DNA from: Cognaticolwellia sediminilitoris
GTDB lineage: Bacteria; Pseudomonadota; Gammaproteobacteria; Enterobacterales; Alteromonadaceae
Length of the DNA: 64,000 bases
Reading direction: 5' to 3'
NCBI GenBank assembly: GCA_002104535.1
Contig: NBOG01000003.1
Coordinates: 62,001-126,000 of the forward strand
In this document: piece after piece, positions 1 to 10,769 of the stretch
Position numbering within the stretch: the stretch's first letter is position 1
Layout of the letters: each line of letters begins with the position of its first letter
Position numbers and translations under genes: made by a program
The notes under the pieces: model-generated
What the model saw: only the letters and a program-made list of their open reading frames with translations
Told to the model about the DNA's origin: nothing
The model's database searches: none

Positions 1-555
1 ACTGGCGAACAATTATGGGCATTAAAACCTATTGGTCGTACAGGTACAGGTGTACGTGGTATTAAACTTGAAGGTGATCAAAAAGTAGTCTCGTTAATTG
101 TCCCTAAGAATGATGGTCCAATCTTGACAATAACTGAAAATGGTTATGGTAAACGTACTGCGTTAGACGAATATCCAGCGAAAAGTCGTGCCACTAAAGG
201 TGTTGTTTCAATTAAAGTCAGCGAACGTAATGGCCCTGTTGTTGGTGCTGTTCAAGTAGAAGACAAAGACGAAATAATGCTTATTACAGACAACGGTACA
301 TTAGTACGTACCCGTGTTGATGAAGTTAGTGTCATTGGTCGTAACACTCAAGGTGTTCGTATTATCCGTACTATTGAAGGCGAACATGTTGTTGCTCTTC
401 AACGTATTGATGAAGTGGAAGAAGTTGAAGTGTTCGAAGAAGGTGAGGAAGGAGAAGTATCTTCATCTGAAGCATCACAAACAGGTGAACAAGTAGCGTC
501 ACCTGAGACTGATAGCGAAGATCCAACTCTCACGAACGACGATACTCCCGAGTAA
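1..555 (+). CDS. gyrA: DNA gyrase subunit A, C-terminal part (5' truncated by window edge)
   Basis: Reading frame 1 is open from the first base and encodes the last 184 residues of GyrA, the DNA-wrapping subunit of gyrase. Visible are the final blades of the C-terminal beta-pinwheel with the repeated GyrA patterns [37 protein letters not shown] and [11 protein letters not shown], then a long acidic tail rich in Glu/Asp/Ser/Thr, as expected for proteobacterial GyrA. The catalytic Tyr domain lies outside the window. The TAA stop is followed at once by a strong intrinsic terminator. Identity is clear from the motif series and from its position upstream of serC-aroA, the usual gammaproteobacterial order. 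Confidence 0.97.
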   Translation, partial: TGEQLWALKPIGRTGTGVRGIKLEGDQKVVSLIVPKNDGPILTITENGYGKRTALDEYPAKSRATKGVVSIKVSERNGPVVGAVQVEDKDEIMLITDNGTLVRTRVDEVSVIGRNTQGVRIIRTIEGEHVVALQRIDEVEEVEVFEEGEEGEVSSSEASQTGEQVASPETDSEDPTLTNDDTPE

Positions 556-570
556 CCGTTGTTAACTTGA

Positions 571-598
571 AAAAAGGCGGTGATTACCGCCTTTTTTT
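571..598 (+). terminator. Intrinsic terminator after gyrA
   Basis: Stem GGCGGT/ACCGCC with a GATT loop (576-591), extended by five A:T pairs and followed by a run of seven T. It lies 16 nt past the gyrA stop codon. Confidence 0.9.
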
Positions 599-825
599 AT
601 GAGCAAAATTTATCAAATTCGAAGTTTATAAAAAGTTATATCAAAGTTGATATTCGAATTGATGCTACGGGCTAATTAGGTATGCTAGCAGACAGCATAA
701 AAACCGATTGTTGGCCTCGATATATTCATAACATGGTTGAGCGTTTTTAAAATCAGATTCATGTGTTTGTATTTCGCTAAAATTAGCCGATACAATAAGT
801 AAATTTAATAAGGGTGTACTGTAAA

Positions 826-1911
826 ATGTCTAGTGTTTACAACTTTTGCGCAGGTCCGGCTATGCTGCCTGTAGATGTAATGAAAACAGCGCAAAAAGAA
901 TTTTTAAATTTCGCGGATACTGGTAGCTCAGTCATGGAGCTCAGCCATAGAAGTAAAGAGTTTATTGCTGTTGCAGAACAAGCCGAGGCAAATTTACGTA
1001 CTTTAATGGCGATTCCTGATAATTATAAAGTGCTATTTTGTCATGGTGGTGGTCGTGGGCAGTTTTCAGCGGTTGCATTAAATTTACTAGGCGATACAAA
1101 TAAAGCTGATTATGTCGTTTCAGGCGCTTGGTCAAAAGCGGCAGCAGAAGAGGCAAGCCATTACGGTGATATTAATGTCATCAATGCGATGGACAGTAAT
1201 GACGATACCCAACGTGTTAAGCCCAGTAGTGAATGGAAAATTAGAGCCGATGCAGCTTATGTACACTATTGCCCGAATGAAACGGTAGACGGCATTGAAA
1301 TTTTTGTAGTGCCAAATACCGGTGATATTCCGCTCGTTGCTGATATGTCTTCCACTATTTTATCTCGTGAATTTGATGTCAGTAAGTTTGGTTTAATTTA
1401 CGCTGGTGCGCAAAAGAATATCGGCCCATCAGGTTTAACTTTAGTGATTGTGCGTGAAGATTTACTCGGTAAGGCACATATTGATACCCCTTCAATTATG
1501 AACTATCAAATATTGGCTAAAAATGGCTCTATGTACAATACGCCACCAACATATGCTTGGTACTTGGCAGGGCTTGTATTTGAATGGCTGTTAGCAAAAG
1601 GTGGTGTCAGCGCCATTGCGAAAATTAATCGTCAAAAAGCACAATTACTGTATCAATATATTGATCAAAGCGACTTTTATAAAAATTCTATTGTTGAAGA
1701 AAATAGAAGTTTGATGAATATTCCTTTCTGGTTAAACGACGACAGTTTATCAGCTGAGTTTGTTAAGCAAGCAGAGGCACAAGGTTTAACTGCGCTGAAA
1801 GGGCACCGTATGGTTGGCGGCATGAGAGCCAGTATTTATAACGCCATGCCAATTGAAGGTGTACAAGCATTAATTGATTTTATGGAAACATTTGCAGCAG
1901 GAGCTAAATAG
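826..1911 (+). CDS. serC: Phosphoserine aminotransferase
   Basis: Encodes a 361-residue PLP-dependent aminotransferase that converts 3-phosphohydroxypyruvate plus glutamate to phosphoserine and also acts in pyridoxine synthesis. Seen: N-terminal [20 protein letters not shown], the PLP lysine in [11 protein letters not shown] (Lys197) and the C-terminal [15 protein letters not shown]. Length matches the family (about 360). I place the start at ATG 826, which begins MSSVYNF; an in-frame GTG at 814 would overlap the likely ribosome binding site AAGGG. Only one base separates its stop from the aroA start, so the two are cotranscribed and probably translationally coupled. Confidence 0.96.
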   Translation: MSSVYNFCAGPAMLPVDVMKTAQKEFLNFADTGSSVMELSHRSKEFIAVAEQAEANLRTLMAIPDNYKVLFCHGGGRGQFSAVALNLLGDTNKADYVVSGAWSKAAAEEASHYGDINVINAMDSNDDTQRVKPSSEWKIRADAAYVHYCPNETVDGIEIFVVPNTGDIPLVADMSSTILSREFDVSKFGLIYAGAQKNIGPSGLTLVIVREDLLGKAHIDTPSIMNYQILAKNGSMYNTPPTYAWYLAGLVFEWLLAKGGVSAIAKINRQKAQLLYQYIDQSDFYKNSIVEENRSLMNIPFWLNDDSLSAEFVKQAEAQGLTALKGHRMVGGMRASIYNAMPIEGVQALIDFMETFAAGAK

Positions 1912-1912
1912 C

Positions 1913-3193
1913 ATGGAGCAATTAACTTTAAATCCAATCAATAAAATCAATGGTGAAGTTTTTTTACCGGGTTCAAAAAGCTTATCTAATCGCGCGCTTT
2001 TAATCGCAGCGTTAGCTAATGGCACAACAAAAATCACTAACCTACTGGTCAGTGATGACATTAACCATATGCTTAATGCACTGAAAACATTAGGTATTGA
2101 ATATACCCTAAGTGATTGTGGTACCCAATGTACTGTTGTTGGTAATAACGGCTTTTTTAATTCAAAACACTCTTTAGAATTGTATTTGGGTAATGCCGGT
2201 ACTGCGATGCGTCCATTATGTGCAGCACTCGCTGCAAGTGAAGGAGAATTTGTTTTAACTGGCGAACCAAGAATGAAAGAAAGACCCATTGGTCATTTGG
2301 TTGATGCCTTAGCGCAACTCAATGCTGACATTGAATACATTGAGAACAAAGATTACCCGCCAGTAAAAATAAAGGGTAAGTCTTTAATGGGCAGTACTGT
2401 CAAAATCGATGGTTCGATATCAAGTCAGTTTTTAACCGCTATATTGATGGTGACACCGCTATTAGCTACTGATACCAATATCGAAATAACAGGAGAATTG
2501 GTCTCTAAACCGTATATTGATATTACCCTCGACATTATGTCGAGATTTGGCGTTACAGTGGAAAATAACGATTATCAATCGTTTACCGTTAAAGGAAAGC
2601 AAAGCTATCAAGCTGTTGAAAAGTATATGGTAGAAGGTGATGCATCTTCGGCTTCATATTTTCTAGCCGCTGGCGCTATAAAAGGCGGACAAGTTACCGT
2701 ACACGGCGTCGGTAAACTCAGTGTTCAGGGCGACAAATATTTTGCTGATGTGCTTGAAAAAATGGGCGCAGAAGTTATTTGGCATGATGAGTCCATTACG
2801 GTAATAGGGAAGCCCCTCAACGCAGTTGATATGGATATGAACCATATTCCCGATGCTGCGATGACCATAGCAACAACTGCGCTGTTTGCTAAAGGTACAA
2901 CGACGATTCGTAATATTTATAATTGGCGAGTAAAAGAAACCGATCGTTTAACTGCGATGGCAACAGAGTTAAGAAAAGTTGGTGCTACAGTTATCGAGGG
3001 TGAAGATTTTATTACCATTACGCCACCTTCGACGATAAAGCACGCAGAGATTGATACCTATAACGATCATCGTGTGGCAATGTGTTTTTCACTGGTCGCA
3101 TTAAGTGATACTCCCGTTACCATTAATGACCCTAAATGTACGGCAAAAACATTCCCTGATTATTTTGAAAAGTTAGCGCAAGTTTCTAGCTAA
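1913..3193 (+). CDS. aroA: 3-phosphoshikimate 1-carboxyvinyltransferase (EPSP synthase)
   Basis: Encodes a 426-residue EPSP synthase of the shikimate pathway, joining shikimate-3-phosphate and phosphoenolpyruvate. Family signatures are complete: [13 protein letters not shown] near the N terminus, [32 protein letters not shown] and [12 protein letters not shown]. The start ATG 1913 is preceded by an AGGAG motif (1899-1903) inside the end of serC. The frame can be extended upstream to 1874, but that would overlap serC with no ribosome binding site. Sequence features are of the ordinary class I (E. coli-like) enzyme. Confidence 0.97.
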   Translation: MEQLTLNPINKINGEVFLPGSKSLSNRALLIAALANGTTKITNLLVSDDINHMLNALKTLGIEYTLSDCGTQCTVVGNNGFFNSKHSLELYLGNAGTAMRPLCAALAASEGEFVLTGEPRMKERPIGHLVDALAQLNADIEYIENKDYPPVKIKGKSLMGSTVKIDGSISSQFLTAILMVTPLLATDTNIEITGELVSKPYIDITLDIMSRFGVTVENNDYQSFTVKGKQSYQAVEKYMVEGDASSASYFLAAGAIKGGQVTVHGVGKLSVQGDKYFADVLEKMGAEVIWHDESITVIGKPLNAVDMDMNHIPDAAMTIATTALFAKGTTTIRNIYNWRVKETDRLTAMATELRKVGATVIEGEDFITITPPSTIKHAEIDTYNDHRVAMCFSLVALSDTPVTINDPKCTAKTFPDYFEKLAQVSS

Positions 3194-3277
3194 AATAGCG
3201 GGATAAAAATTTTTACGCGATTTTGAACAATAAATCCCGTATAATGCCGCCGATTTTCGACTTTAGGAGTTATTTAT

Positions 3278-3958
3278 ATGCAGGAAAGCATTCCAGTCAT
3301 TACTATTGATGGGCCAAGTGGTGCCGGTAAAGGAACTGTTGCGCGTATTGTTGCCGAACAATTAGGTTGGCATTTATTAGATAGCGGCGCAATTTATCGT
3401 GTACTAGCCGTAGCAGCCCAACATCATAATATTGGTGTTGACGACGAAGATTCCTTACTGCCAGTTGCCGCGCATCTAGATGTGCAGTTTAAAATAAGTA
3501 GTAAAGGTGAAGGTAAAGTTATTTTGGAAGGTGAAGACGTTTCAAATGCGATACGAACCGAAGAAATAGGCGCACTTGCCTCAAAAGTTGCTGCATTTCC
3601 TCGTGTAAGAGAGGCGTTATTACGTCGCCAACGAGCGTTTAAAGTAGCACCAGGTTTAGTAGCTGACGGCCGAGATATGGGCACCGTAGTTTTTACTCGT
3701 GCACCAGTTAAAGTCTTTTTAACAGCAAGCGCTGAAGAAAGGGCACAAAGAAGATTTAATCAGTTGAAAGCAAAAGGCTTTGATGTTAAAATCGGGCGCC
3801 TTTTGGATGACATACGTCTGAGAGATGAGCGAGATCAAAACCGAAAGGTGGCGCCGCTTGTCCCTGCAGAAGGTGCGTTAATTATTGATTCTACTGAACT
3901 TTCTATTGAAGAAGTGGTTGGTAAAATCCTTTCATTTAGTAATGAAAAATTAATGTAA
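3278..3958 (+). CDS. cmk: Cytidylate kinase
   Basis: A 226-residue nucleoside monophosphate kinase that phosphorylates CMP/dCMP with ATP in the cytoplasm. The P-loop GPSGAGKGT sits at the N terminus (residues about 12-20), followed by LLDSGAIYR (nucleotide acceptor contact), [10 protein letters not shown] and the lid-region RxxRDxxDxxR pattern. Length equals the E. coli enzyme (227). It has an AGGAG ribosome binding site eight bases before ATG and stands between aroA and rpsA, the usual arrangement in this group. Confidence 0.96.
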   Translation: MQESIPVITIDGPSGAGKGTVARIVAEQLGWHLLDSGAIYRVLAVAAQHHNIGVDDEDSLLPVAAHLDVQFKISSKGEGKVILEGEDVSNAIRTEEIGALASKVAAFPRVREALLRRQRAFKVAPGLVADGRDMGTVVFTRAPVKVFLTASAEERAQRRFNQLKAKGFDVKIGRLLDDIRLRDERDQNRKVAPLVPAEGALIIDSTELSIEEVVGKILSFSNEKLM

Positions 3959-4070
3959 AACGAAGTAATGATGCTTCAAAATAACCTAAGGTATGGATGC
4001 GTTAGGTCTTATTAACAACCCCATGAAACATGTATGTTGATTGGATTAACTCTGAGTTCATAGACAAATT

Positions 4071-5738
4071 ATGACTGAAAATTTTGCACAACTTTTTGAA
4101 GAAAGTTTAAAAACAATCGAAACACGCCCTGGATCAATCATCAAAGGGACTGTAGTTGCCATCACTAAAGACAACGTTTTAGTAGACGCTGGCTTAAAAT
4201 CTGAATCTGTTATTTCAATTGACCAGTTCAAAAGTCTTACAGGCGAAGTAGAAGTTGCTGTAGGCGATGAAGTTGATGTGTCGCTTAAAGCTACAGATGA
4301 TGGTTTCGGTGAAACTATTCTTTCTCGTGATGACGCAAAACGTCATGAAGCATGGCAAGTGCTTGAAAAAGCATATGAAGAAAAAGAAACTATTATCGGT
4401 GTTATCAACGGTAAAGTTAAAGGTGGTTTCACAGTTGAAGTTAGCAACATCCGTGCTTTCTTACCTGGTTCATTAGTAGATGTACGTCCTATCCGTGACA
4501 CTACTCACCTTGAAGGTAAAGATTTAGAATTTAAAGTTATTAAGCTTGATCAAAAGCGTAATAACGTTGTTGTATCTCGTCGTGCTGTTATCGAATCAGA
4601 AAGCAGTGTTGAACGTGATGAACTTCTTGCTTCTCTTGCTGAAGGCATTGAAGTTAAAGGTATCGTTAAGAACCTTACTGACTACGGTGCATTCGTAGAC
4701 TTAGGCGGTATTGACGGCCTACTTCACATCACAGATATGGCTTGGAAACGTGTTAAGCACCCAAGCGAAATCGTAAATGTTGGTGATGAAATTCAAGTTA
4801 AAGTATTGAAATTTGACCGTGAGCGTACTCGTGTATCTCTAGGTATGAAGCAGTTAGGCGAAGATCCATGGGTTGCTATCGCTAAACGTTACCCTGAAGG
4901 CGCTAAGCTTACAGGTCGCGTAACTAACTTAACTGACTACGGTTGTTTCGTTGAAATCCAAGAAGGCGTTGAAGGTTTAGTTCACGTTTCTGAAATGGAT
5001 TGGACTAACAAAAACATCCACCCATCTAAAGTTGTTAACTTGGGTGACACTGTTGAAGTTATGGTTCTTGAAATTGACGAAGAACGTCGTCGTATTTCTC
5101 TTGGCCTTAAACAATGTATCCCGAACCCTTGGGAAGAGTTTGCTAAAAACTTCAACAAAGGCGACAAAGTATCAGGTAAGATCAAGTCAATTACTGACTT
5201 TGGTATCTTCATTGGTCTTGACGGCGGCATAGATGGTCTTGTTCACTTATCTGATATCTCATGGGCTGGCGGTGAAGAAGCTGTTCGTGAATACAAGAAA
5301 GGTGATGAAATCTCAGCTGTAGTACTTCAAGTTGACCCTGAGCGCGAGCGTATCTCTTTAGGTGTTAAACAAACTGAAGATGATCCGTTTAATCAATACC
5401 TTGCAGATAACAAAAAAGGTGCTATTGTTACAGGTAAGGTAATTGAAGTAGACGCTAAAGGCGCTAAAATTGAATTAGCTGAAGGCGTTGAAGGTTACCT
5501 TCGTGTTGCTGATATTTCACGTGAGCGTATCGAAGATGCGACTACTGAATTATCTGTTGATGACAGCGTTGAAACTAAGTTTGTTGGTGTTGATCGTAAG
5601 AACCGCACTATCAGCTTATCAATCAAAGCTAAAGATCAAGCAGACGAACGTGAAGCTATGGATACATTGAACCAAACTCCAGAAGATGATTCTGGTTTGA
5701 GTGCAATGGCTGAAGCGTTTAAAAACGCTAAGATTTAA
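4071..5738 (+). CDS. rpsA: 30S ribosomal protein S1
   Basis: A 555-residue protein with six S1/OB-fold RNA-binding repeats at roughly residues 20-86, 105-171, 192-260, 277-347, 364-434 and 451-520; the repeats show the [22 protein letters not shown]-type pattern and RISLG(M/V/L)KQ endings. It binds the 30S subunit and helps mRNA docking. Codon use looks strongly biased, as for an abundant ribosomal protein. The leader directly before ATG 4071 carries no convincing Shine-Dalgarno sequence, only a GAG 14 nt upstream, which recalls the weak SD of the autoregulated E. coli rpsA leader (inference). Confidence 0.97.
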   Translation: MTENFAQLFEESLKTIETRPGSIIKGTVVAITKDNVLVDAGLKSESVISIDQFKSLTGEVEVAVGDEVDVSLKATDDGFGETILSRDDAKRHEAWQVLEKAYEEKETIIGVINGKVKGGFTVEVSNIRAFLPGSLVDVRPIRDTTHLEGKDLEFKVIKLDQKRNNVVVSRRAVIESESSVERDELLASLAEGIEVKGIVKNLTDYGAFVDLGGIDGLLHITDMAWKRVKHPSEIVNVGDEIQVKVLKFDRERTRVSLGMKQLGEDPWVAIAKRYPEGAKLTGRVTNLTDYGCFVEIQEGVEGLVHVSEMDWTNKNIHPSKVVNLGDTVEVMVLEIDEERRRISLGLKQCIPNPWEEFAKNFNKGDKVSGKIKSITDFGIFIGLDGGIDGLVHLSDISWAGGEEAVREYKKGDEISAVVLQVDPERERISLGVKQTEDDPFNQYLADNKKGAIVTGKVIEVDAKGAKIELAEGVEGYLRVADISRERIEDATTELSVDDSVETKFVGVDRKNRTISLSIKAKDQADEREAMDTLNQTPEDDSGLSAMAEAFKNAKI

Positions 5739-5757
5739 TTCCTAGCAATACCAAGTG

Positions 5758-5790
5758 AAGAAGAACTGCTTATTGCGGTTCTTCTTTTAA
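5758..5790 (+). terminator. Intrinsic terminator after rpsA
   Basis: A 12-bp stem (5758-5769 with 5775-5786, one G:T wobble) closed by a TTATT loop and followed by TTTT. It separates rpsA from ihfB. Confidence 0.85.
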
Positions 5791-5836
5791 TGTTTAAATC
5801 CCATGGCGCGTAGCTATAGTGAACACTGGAGGTCAA

Positions 5837-6124
5837 ATGACCAAATCAGAACTCATTGAAAGATTGGCAGATAAATTAAACCATTTAGCTGCTAAAGATG
5901 TAGAACAAGCTATTAAAGAAATTCTTGAAATGATGGCGCAAACCTTGTCAAAAGGTGAGCGTATTGAAATTAGAGGTTTTGGCAGCTTTTCGTTGCATTA
6001 TCGTGCTCCACGTGTTGGACGGAACCCAAAAACTGGCGAGTCTGTTGAACTCGAAGGTAAATACGTTCCGCATTTTAAACCTGGTAAAGAATTACGTGAA
6101 AGAGTAAATCTTTCAATCGCGTAA
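5837..6124 (+). CDS. ihfB: Integration host factor subunit beta
   Basis: A 95-residue HU/IHF-family DNA-bending protein that forms the IHF heterodimer with IhfA. The family pattern [30 protein letters not shown] is present, including the Pro at the tip of the DNA-intercalating arm; length equals E. coli IhfB (94). I chose ATG 5837 because GGAGGT ends four bases upstream; an in-frame GTG at 5819 would place that ribosome binding site inside the gene. Position after rpsA is conserved in Gammaproteobacteria and distinguishes it from HU and IhfA. Confidence 0.96.
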   Translation: MTKSELIERLADKLNHLAAKDVEQAIKEILEMMAQTLSKGERIEIRGFGSFSLHYRAPRVGRNPKTGESVELEGKYVPHFKPGKELRERVNLSIA

Positions 6125-6145
6125 TTGCAGAATTGATGAATAAAC

Positions 6146-6172
6146 GGCATGCTATGAGCATGCCTTTTTTTT
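6146..6172 (+). terminator. Intrinsic terminator after ihfB
   Basis: Perfect 7-bp stem GGCATGC/GCATGCC with a five-base loop followed by eight T, starting 22 nt after the ihfB stop. Confidence 0.9.
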
Positions 6173-6194
6173 GTGTTGTTTTGGATGAATCATC

Positions 6195-6446
6195 ATGCGT
6201 CTTTATATTACTTTAATCCTTTTCTTAATGTTATTAGCTGTTGCCTTTGTTTTTGGCACTCAAAATGATCAAATGTTGACATTAAATTATTTGATCGCAA
6301 AAACAAATATTTCAGTAGCCGCCGCCGTTGGCTTATTCACCGGTATCGGGTTTTTGCTTGGTTTATTATTTGTTTTGTTTTGGAAACTACTTCGAATGGT
6401 GAAACCCAATAAAAAAGAAATATTAACCCCAGGAAAAAAATCTTAA
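6195..6446 (+). CDS. lapA: Lipopolysaccharide assembly protein A (LapA/DUF1049)
   Basis: An 83-residue inner-membrane protein with two hydrophobic helices (about residues 3-21 and 38-64) around a short periplasmic stretch containing FVFGTQNDQMLTLNYL, typical of LapA (YciS). The C-terminal cytoplasmic tail is Lys-rich. In E. coli LapA works with LapB in FtsH-dependent control of LpxC and so of LPS synthesis (family knowledge). The next gene, lapB, starts one base after the stop codon, supporting one operon. Confidence 0.92.
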   Translation: MRLYITLILFLMLLAVAFVFGTQNDQMLTLNYLIAKTNISVAAAVGLFTGIGFLLGLLFVLFWKLLRMVKPNKKEILTPGKKS

Positions 6447-6447
6447 T

Positions 6448-7617
6448 ATGTTAGGGTTATTATTTTTATTACTGCCTGTTGCCATGGGCTATGGTTGGTT
6501 TATGGGGCGTAATAGCGTCAAGCAAAATGACCATAGTGCCAAACAAGAACTGTCCATTAAGTACTCAACAGGCTTAAATTATTTGCTGTCTAATCAGCAA
6601 GATAAAGCTATTGATTTTCTTTTAGAAGCTTTAAAAGTAGAAGATGACAGTGTTGAAGCTCATTTTGCCATGGCAAACTTATTTAGACGTCGTGGTGAGC
6701 TAGACAGAGCTTTAAAAGTACACGAACACCTTGTTAGGCAGAAACACTTACCCAATAGTGCTAAACAACAAGCGGTGTTTGAACTCGCGAAAGACTTTCT
6801 CAGTGCTGGATTATATGATCGCGCTGAAGCGATGTTCCACAAATTATTAAAATCTAAAATTTATGGTTTAAAGTCACTTAGCGCCTTGATGCAGATTTAT
6901 CAATCAACAAAAGATTGGCAGCAGGGTATTGCACTGAAAAAAGCCATTGCTAAAACCCAAGATAAAAAATTATTACATACTTTAGCTAATTTCTATTGTG
7001 AACTCGCTACTATAGCGCTTGAGCAAGACAAATTTATCGAAGTGATTGAGCTACTAGAAAATGCACTTAATCATGATCCAAACTCTTCACGAGCAAATTG
7101 GTTGATGGCTCAGATATATGAAAATCATCAGCAATACAATGAAGCTTGCCTGTGTTACAAAGCGATATATGAACAGGACAAAGAGTTTTTCCCGGATGTA
7201 ATTGAGAAGATGTTTCTTTGTTATCAAGCGCTTGATGCTGAAAAAGAATTCTTTCAATTTATTAGAAAAGTTTATGATGAAACCGGTAGCACTAGTGCCC
7301 TGATCAAATACTTAAGTCACATTGAACAGTCGAAAGGTTCTAATCACGCGAAAAACTTCATCTTATCAGCATTAAAAAGGCGTCCAACAATTCGTGGCTT
7401 TAAACATTTTGTTAAAATGCAAATGGGTGATAGTCAGCCGGAAAGTACTACCGATAATCTCGAAGTGATCACTGAGTTAGTTGCGGCCTATTTAAATGTT
7501 AAGCATAGATACAGTTGTAGAAACTGTGGTTTCAATTCAGGTACACATTATTGGTCTTGTCCATCATGTCATGATTGGGAGCAATTAAAGCCTGTAAGAG
7601 GCTTAGACGGCGAGTAA
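6448..7617 (+). CDS. lapB: Lipopolysaccharide assembly protein B (TPR/rubredoxin-like)
   Basis: A 389-residue protein with one N-terminal membrane helix, about nine TPR-type helical repeats and a C-terminal rubredoxin-like metal site formed by CxxC pairs at Cys357/Cys360 and Cys371/Cys374. This is the exact LapB (YciM) architecture and length (E. coli 389). LapB acts as adaptor for FtsH proteolysis of LpxC at the inner membrane. It follows lapA directly and precedes pyrF, again as in E. coli. Confidence 0.95.
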   Translation: MLGLLFLLLPVAMGYGWFMGRNSVKQNDHSAKQELSIKYSTGLNYLLSNQQDKAIDFLLEALKVEDDSVEAHFAMANLFRRRGELDRALKVHEHLVRQKHLPNSAKQQAVFELAKDFLSAGLYDRAEAMFHKLLKSKIYGLKSLSALMQIYQSTKDWQQGIALKKAIAKTQDKKLLHTLANFYCELATIALEQDKFIEVIELLENALNHDPNSSRANWLMAQIYENHQQYNEACLCYKAIYEQDKEFFPDVIEKMFLCYQALDAEKEFFQFIRKVYDETGSTSALIKYLSHIEQSKGSNHAKNFILSALKRRPTIRGFKHFVKMQMGDSQPESTTDNLEVITELVAAYLNVKHRYSCRNCGFNSGTHYWSCPSCHDWEQLKPVRGLDGE

Positions 7618-7698
7618 AATATTACAAAAACGTGACAGGTTAGTTACCTAAAGTACACCCTATTTAAGTTAGAATTTTTACCTATTGAGGAAAACCGA

Positions 7699-8394
7699 AT
7701 GAAAGATGCAAAAGTTGTTGTCGCCTTAGATTTTGATAATAAAGATGAGGCATTATCTTTTGTAGATAAAATTCAGCCAAGTGAATGTCGCCTAAAAGTT
7801 GGCAAAGAAATGTTTACTCACTTTGGACCTGAATTTGTTAAAGCATTGGTCGAGCGTGATTTTGATGTGTTTCTCGATTTAAAATTTCATGATATCCCTA
7901 ATACTGTTGCTAAAGCTGTCGCAGCGGCTGCTGACTTAGGCGTGTGGATGGTCAATGTGCATGCTTCTGGCGGTTTAAAGATGATGGAACAAGCAAAAGA
8001 AGCCTTAATACCATATGGCGATAAAGCACCATTGTTAATTGCTGTGACTGTTTTAACCAGCATGGGTGAAGATGATTTAGCCGGTATTGGCATCAGTAGA
8101 ACGCCGGCAGAGCAAGTGATACATTTAGCGAGTTTGACGAAGCAAGCAGGCTTAGATGGTGTAGTTTGTTCCGCGATGGAAGCGCAATCGTTGAAAAGCT
8201 TGTTAGGTAAAGAGTTTAAACTTGTGACACCAGGTATACGCCCAGAAGGCGCTAATGCTGACGATCAAAAGCGTATAATGACACCTAAAGAAGCGATTAA
8301 TGTTGGGGTTGATTATTTAGTGATTGGGCGTCCGATCACCAAAGCTGATAATCCACATCAAGTCTTGAAAGAAATAAATCAGTCTATTACTTAA
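7699..8394 (+). CDS. pyrF: Orotidine 5'-phosphate decarboxylase
   Basis: A 231-residue TIM-barrel enzyme that decarboxylates OMP to UMP in pyrimidine synthesis. The catalytic Asp-Lys-Asp array is present in [10 protein letters not shown] (Asp60, Lys62, Asp65), and the phosphate-binding end is seen in VTPGIRPEG and VIGRPI. A GAGGAA ribosome binding site precedes ATG 7699. Length matches group I bacterial PyrF. Confidence 0.97.
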   Translation: MKDAKVVVALDFDNKDEALSFVDKIQPSECRLKVGKEMFTHFGPEFVKALVERDFDVFLDLKFHDIPNTVAKAVAAAADLGVWMVNVHASGGLKMMEQAKEALIPYGDKAPLLIAVTVLTSMGEDDLAGIGISRTPAEQVIHLASLTKQAGLDGVVCSAMEAQSLKSLLGKEFKLVTPGIRPEGANADDQKRIMTPKEAINVGVDYLVIGRPITKADNPHQVLKEINQSIT

Positions 8395-8525
8395 CTACAT
8401 CATTTGCTCAGATATCACGTTTGTTATTTGACAAATAGTCACAAGCCTTCTAAACCTAATATAACGGATGTTAGTCTAACTTCATTCGTTTATATGGAAA
8501 TTTAATTTATTAAAAGGAAGGTTTT

Positions 8526-8828
8526 ATGAACAAGCATATCTGTTATTTATTCATTCTATTATTTACTGTTATTTCTCAACCGTTAAGCGCAGCTGATGCT
8601 GAAAAGCCAACTGAAGTTATAGCGCCTCAAAATATCCTCGTTGTTGATATTAATAAAGCTGATGTTGAAACATTAGCCTCTTTAAAAGGTATCGGAAAGA
8701 AAAAGGCAATCGCAATTGTTGCATATCGAGAATTAAATGGCGATTTTAACACTGTTGATGATTTACTGAATGTTAAAGGGATAGGCGAGCAAACATTACA
8801 CTTAAATAAAGAAAAAATTAAGTTGTAA
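8526..8828 (+). CDS. ComEA-like helix-hairpin-helix DNA-binding protein, exported
   Basis: A 100-residue protein with a clear N-terminal signal peptide (hydrophobic core residues 5-18, cleavage after about LSA at 22) and a single ComEA-type helix-hairpin-helix pair: NKADVETLASLKGIGKKKA then VDDLLNVKGIGEQTL. Such periplasmic proteins bind double-stranded DNA without sequence preference and serve in natural transformation in some gammaproteobacteria (family knowledge). The ribosome binding site AAGGAAGG is strong. No other competence gene lies nearby, so a competence role is inference; a general nucleic-acid-binding role is equally possible. Confidence 0.88.
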   Translation: MNKHICYLFILLFTVISQPLSAADAEKPTEVIAPQNILVVDINKADVETLASLKGIGKKKAIAIVAYRELNGDFNTVDDLLNVKGIGEQTLHLNKEKIKL

Positions 8829-8858
8829 ATGTTTAAGATTTCGAATGAAATCAATAGT

Positions 8859-8885
8859 AAAAGCCAGTCAATTGACTGGCTTTTT
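8859..8885. terminator. Bidirectional terminator between comEA-like gene and deoD
   Basis: Perfect 20-bp palindrome AGCCAGTCAATTGACTGGCT (8862-8881) with A-rich left and T-rich right flanks, so it can stop transcription from both convergent genes. Confidence 0.88.
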
Positions 8886-8896
8886 AATCGATAGGG

Positions 8897-9601
8897 CTAT
8901 AAAAGGCTATCTAGTGTTAATTCCATCATACCGTTAAACGTTGTTTCACGCTCATCCGCAGTGGTTTCTTCACCGGTTTTAATATGATCGCTGACCGTTA
9001 ATACAGTAAGTGCTTTTTTACCATACTCTGCTGCAACGCCATATAAACCAGCCGCTTCCATTTCAACAGCTAAAATGCCGTATTTTTCCATCAAAGCAAA
9101 CATTTCAGGTTGCGGCGTGTAAAATAAATCTGAAGTGAAAATATTACCAACGCGGACTGCTTTGCCCGTTTTTTCTGCCGTTGTTACAACTTTATGTAAC
9201 AAGCCAAAATCGGCTGTAACAGCAAAGTCACAACCATTTAAACGTGAACGATTTACGTTAGAATCCGTACTTGCAGACATTCCAATGATAATATCTCGCA
9301 CTTTAATATCATCACGTACCGCGCCACACGAACCTATACGAATGATGTTTTCAACACCATAGTCGCGATAAAGCTCAGTTGCGTAGATCGATATTGAAGG
9401 AATGCCCATTCCTGAGCCCATTACTGAAACGGGTTTGCCTTTATATGTGCCTGTATAACCAAACATATTACGTACGCGTGTTACGCATTTTACGTCATCT
9501 AGGAAATTGTCAGCGATGAATTTTGCGCGTAATGGATCGCCCGGCATAAGTACCGTTTTTGCGAAATCGCCGTTGTTTGCTTCTATATGTGCTGTTGCCA
9601 T
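8897..9601 (-). CDS. deoD: Purine nucleoside phosphorylase, DeoD type
   Basis: A 234-residue hexameric-type PNP that splits purine (deoxy)ribonucleosides with phosphate. Recognisable are [36 protein letters not shown], the nucleoside contact [16 protein letters not shown] and the catalytic Asp in TVSDHI. An AAAGG motif lies about ten bases before ATG. The gene stands in the same orientation as add, but they are separated by 160 bp, so joint transcription is uncertain. Confidence 0.96.
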   Translation of the reverse strand: MATAHIEANNGDFAKTVLMPGDPLRAKFIADNFLDDVKCVTRVRNMFGYTGTYKGKPVSVMGSGMGIPSISIYATELYRDYGVENIIRIGSCGAVRDDIKVRDIIIGMSASTDSNVNRSRLNGCDFAVTADFGLLHKVVTTAEKTGKAVRVGNIFTSDLFYTPQPEMFALMEKYGILAVEMEAAGLYGVAAEYGKKALTVLTVSDHIKTGEETTADERETTFNGMMELTLDSLL

Positions 9602-9764
9602 GAGTGTTAACCTTTGTTAATGGTGTTCAATCACAGTAAGTTTCTAGCCGTTGCTGAATGAGTCAGCCGCTATCAAGGATTTTTTACTGATGTGTCTTTT
9701 AAAAAATTAAAGTCGAATTCTAACTGAAAAAGGCCTTAATGATCCAGTGATAAGTTAGCTTGCT

Positions 9765-10769
9765 TTAAACGATATTTCTAATTTTATTTCTTAACGCTAA
9801 TTTTTCACTGGCTGATAAAAAACATGCTTTAAGCGAGTTTTCTTGTAATTGCATAATTTCTTTATCATTAAAACCCAGCGTATTACGGGCAATATTGTAT
9901 TCGTTTTTTAACTCAATGCCTTGTACACCAGGGTCGTCAGTATTTAAACAAACTAATAAGCCTTTAGCTAAAAACTGTTTAATTGGGTGTTGGCTTAAAT
10001 CTTTGATGGTGCCCGTTTGAAAGTTCGATGTTAAACAAGACTCTATAGCAATGTCATGTTGTAACATGTAGTCCATCAGTTTTTCATCTGTGCGACAAGC
10101 AACCCCATGACCAATGCGCTGAGCGTGTAATTGATTAATAGCTTGCCAAATACTTTCAGCGCCAGCTGCTTCTCCAGCATGAACAGTAACATTGAGTTGA
10201 GCTTTTTGAACTTGTTTAAAGTGACTTACAAACATTTCACCAGGAAAATTATATTCATCACCGGCTAAATCAACGGCAATTAAGTGATCTTTATGAGCTA
10301 GAAGGGCATCTAACTCAGCTTGGCATTTTTCAACGCCAAAAGTCCGACTTAAAATGCCAATTAAATTGATTTGTACATCATATGTGTTACACGCATCTTT
10401 TACTCCATCGATTACAGCAGCGACAACATCAGCAACGTCGAGGTTATTATTCATTGCCATGTAATAAGGGGAAAAGCGTAATTCCGCATAATGAATACCT
10501 GCATTATAGGCATCTTCAACGTTTTCATAAGAGATACGCTTACAATCGTCTAGTGTTTTAAGTACTGTCACACCCCAATCAAGTTTACTGAGAAATGCCA
10601 ATAGATCGCTTTCACTACCTTGAACTTGTACGTGAGGGATAAAATCTTCGAAATTAGTTTCAGGCAAAACGATATCGTGTTTTTGTGCTAACGACCAAAT
10701 GGTTTGAGGACGAATGTTACCGTCTAAGTGTCTGTGTAAGTCGATTAAGGGTAATTGAGAATGTATCAT
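9765..10769 (-). CDS. add: Adenosine deaminase
   Basis: A 334-residue zinc hydrolase converting adenosine to inosine. Zinc and catalytic residues are visible in LIDLHRHLDGNIRPQTIW, VHAGEAAG, ERIGHG-like QRIGHGVAC and LNTDDPGVQG. I start at ATG 10769, which aligns with the known N terminus of the family and gives the usual length. The frame continues 29 codons upstream to 10856, but just beyond that ATG stands a TATAAT hexamer (10859-10864, minus strand), so those codons more likely lie in the untranslated leader. It pairs functionally with deoD in purine salvage. Confidence 0.95.
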   Translation of the reverse strand: MIHSQLPLIDLHRHLDGNIRPQTIWSLAQKHDIVLPETNFEDFIPHVQVQGSESDLLAFLSKLDWGVTVLKTLDDCKRISYENVEDAYNAGIHYAELRFSPYYMAMNNNLDVADVVAAVIDGVKDACNTYDVQINLIGILSRTFGVEKCQAELDALLAHKDHLIAVDLAGDEYNFPGEMFVSHFKQVQKAQLNVTVHAGEAAGAESIWQAINQLHAQRIGHGVACRTDEKLMDYMLQHDIAIESCLTSNFQTGTIKDLSQHPIKQFLAKGLLVCLNTDDPGVQGIELKNEYNIARNTLGFNDKEIMQLQENSLKACFLSASEKLALRNKIRNIV

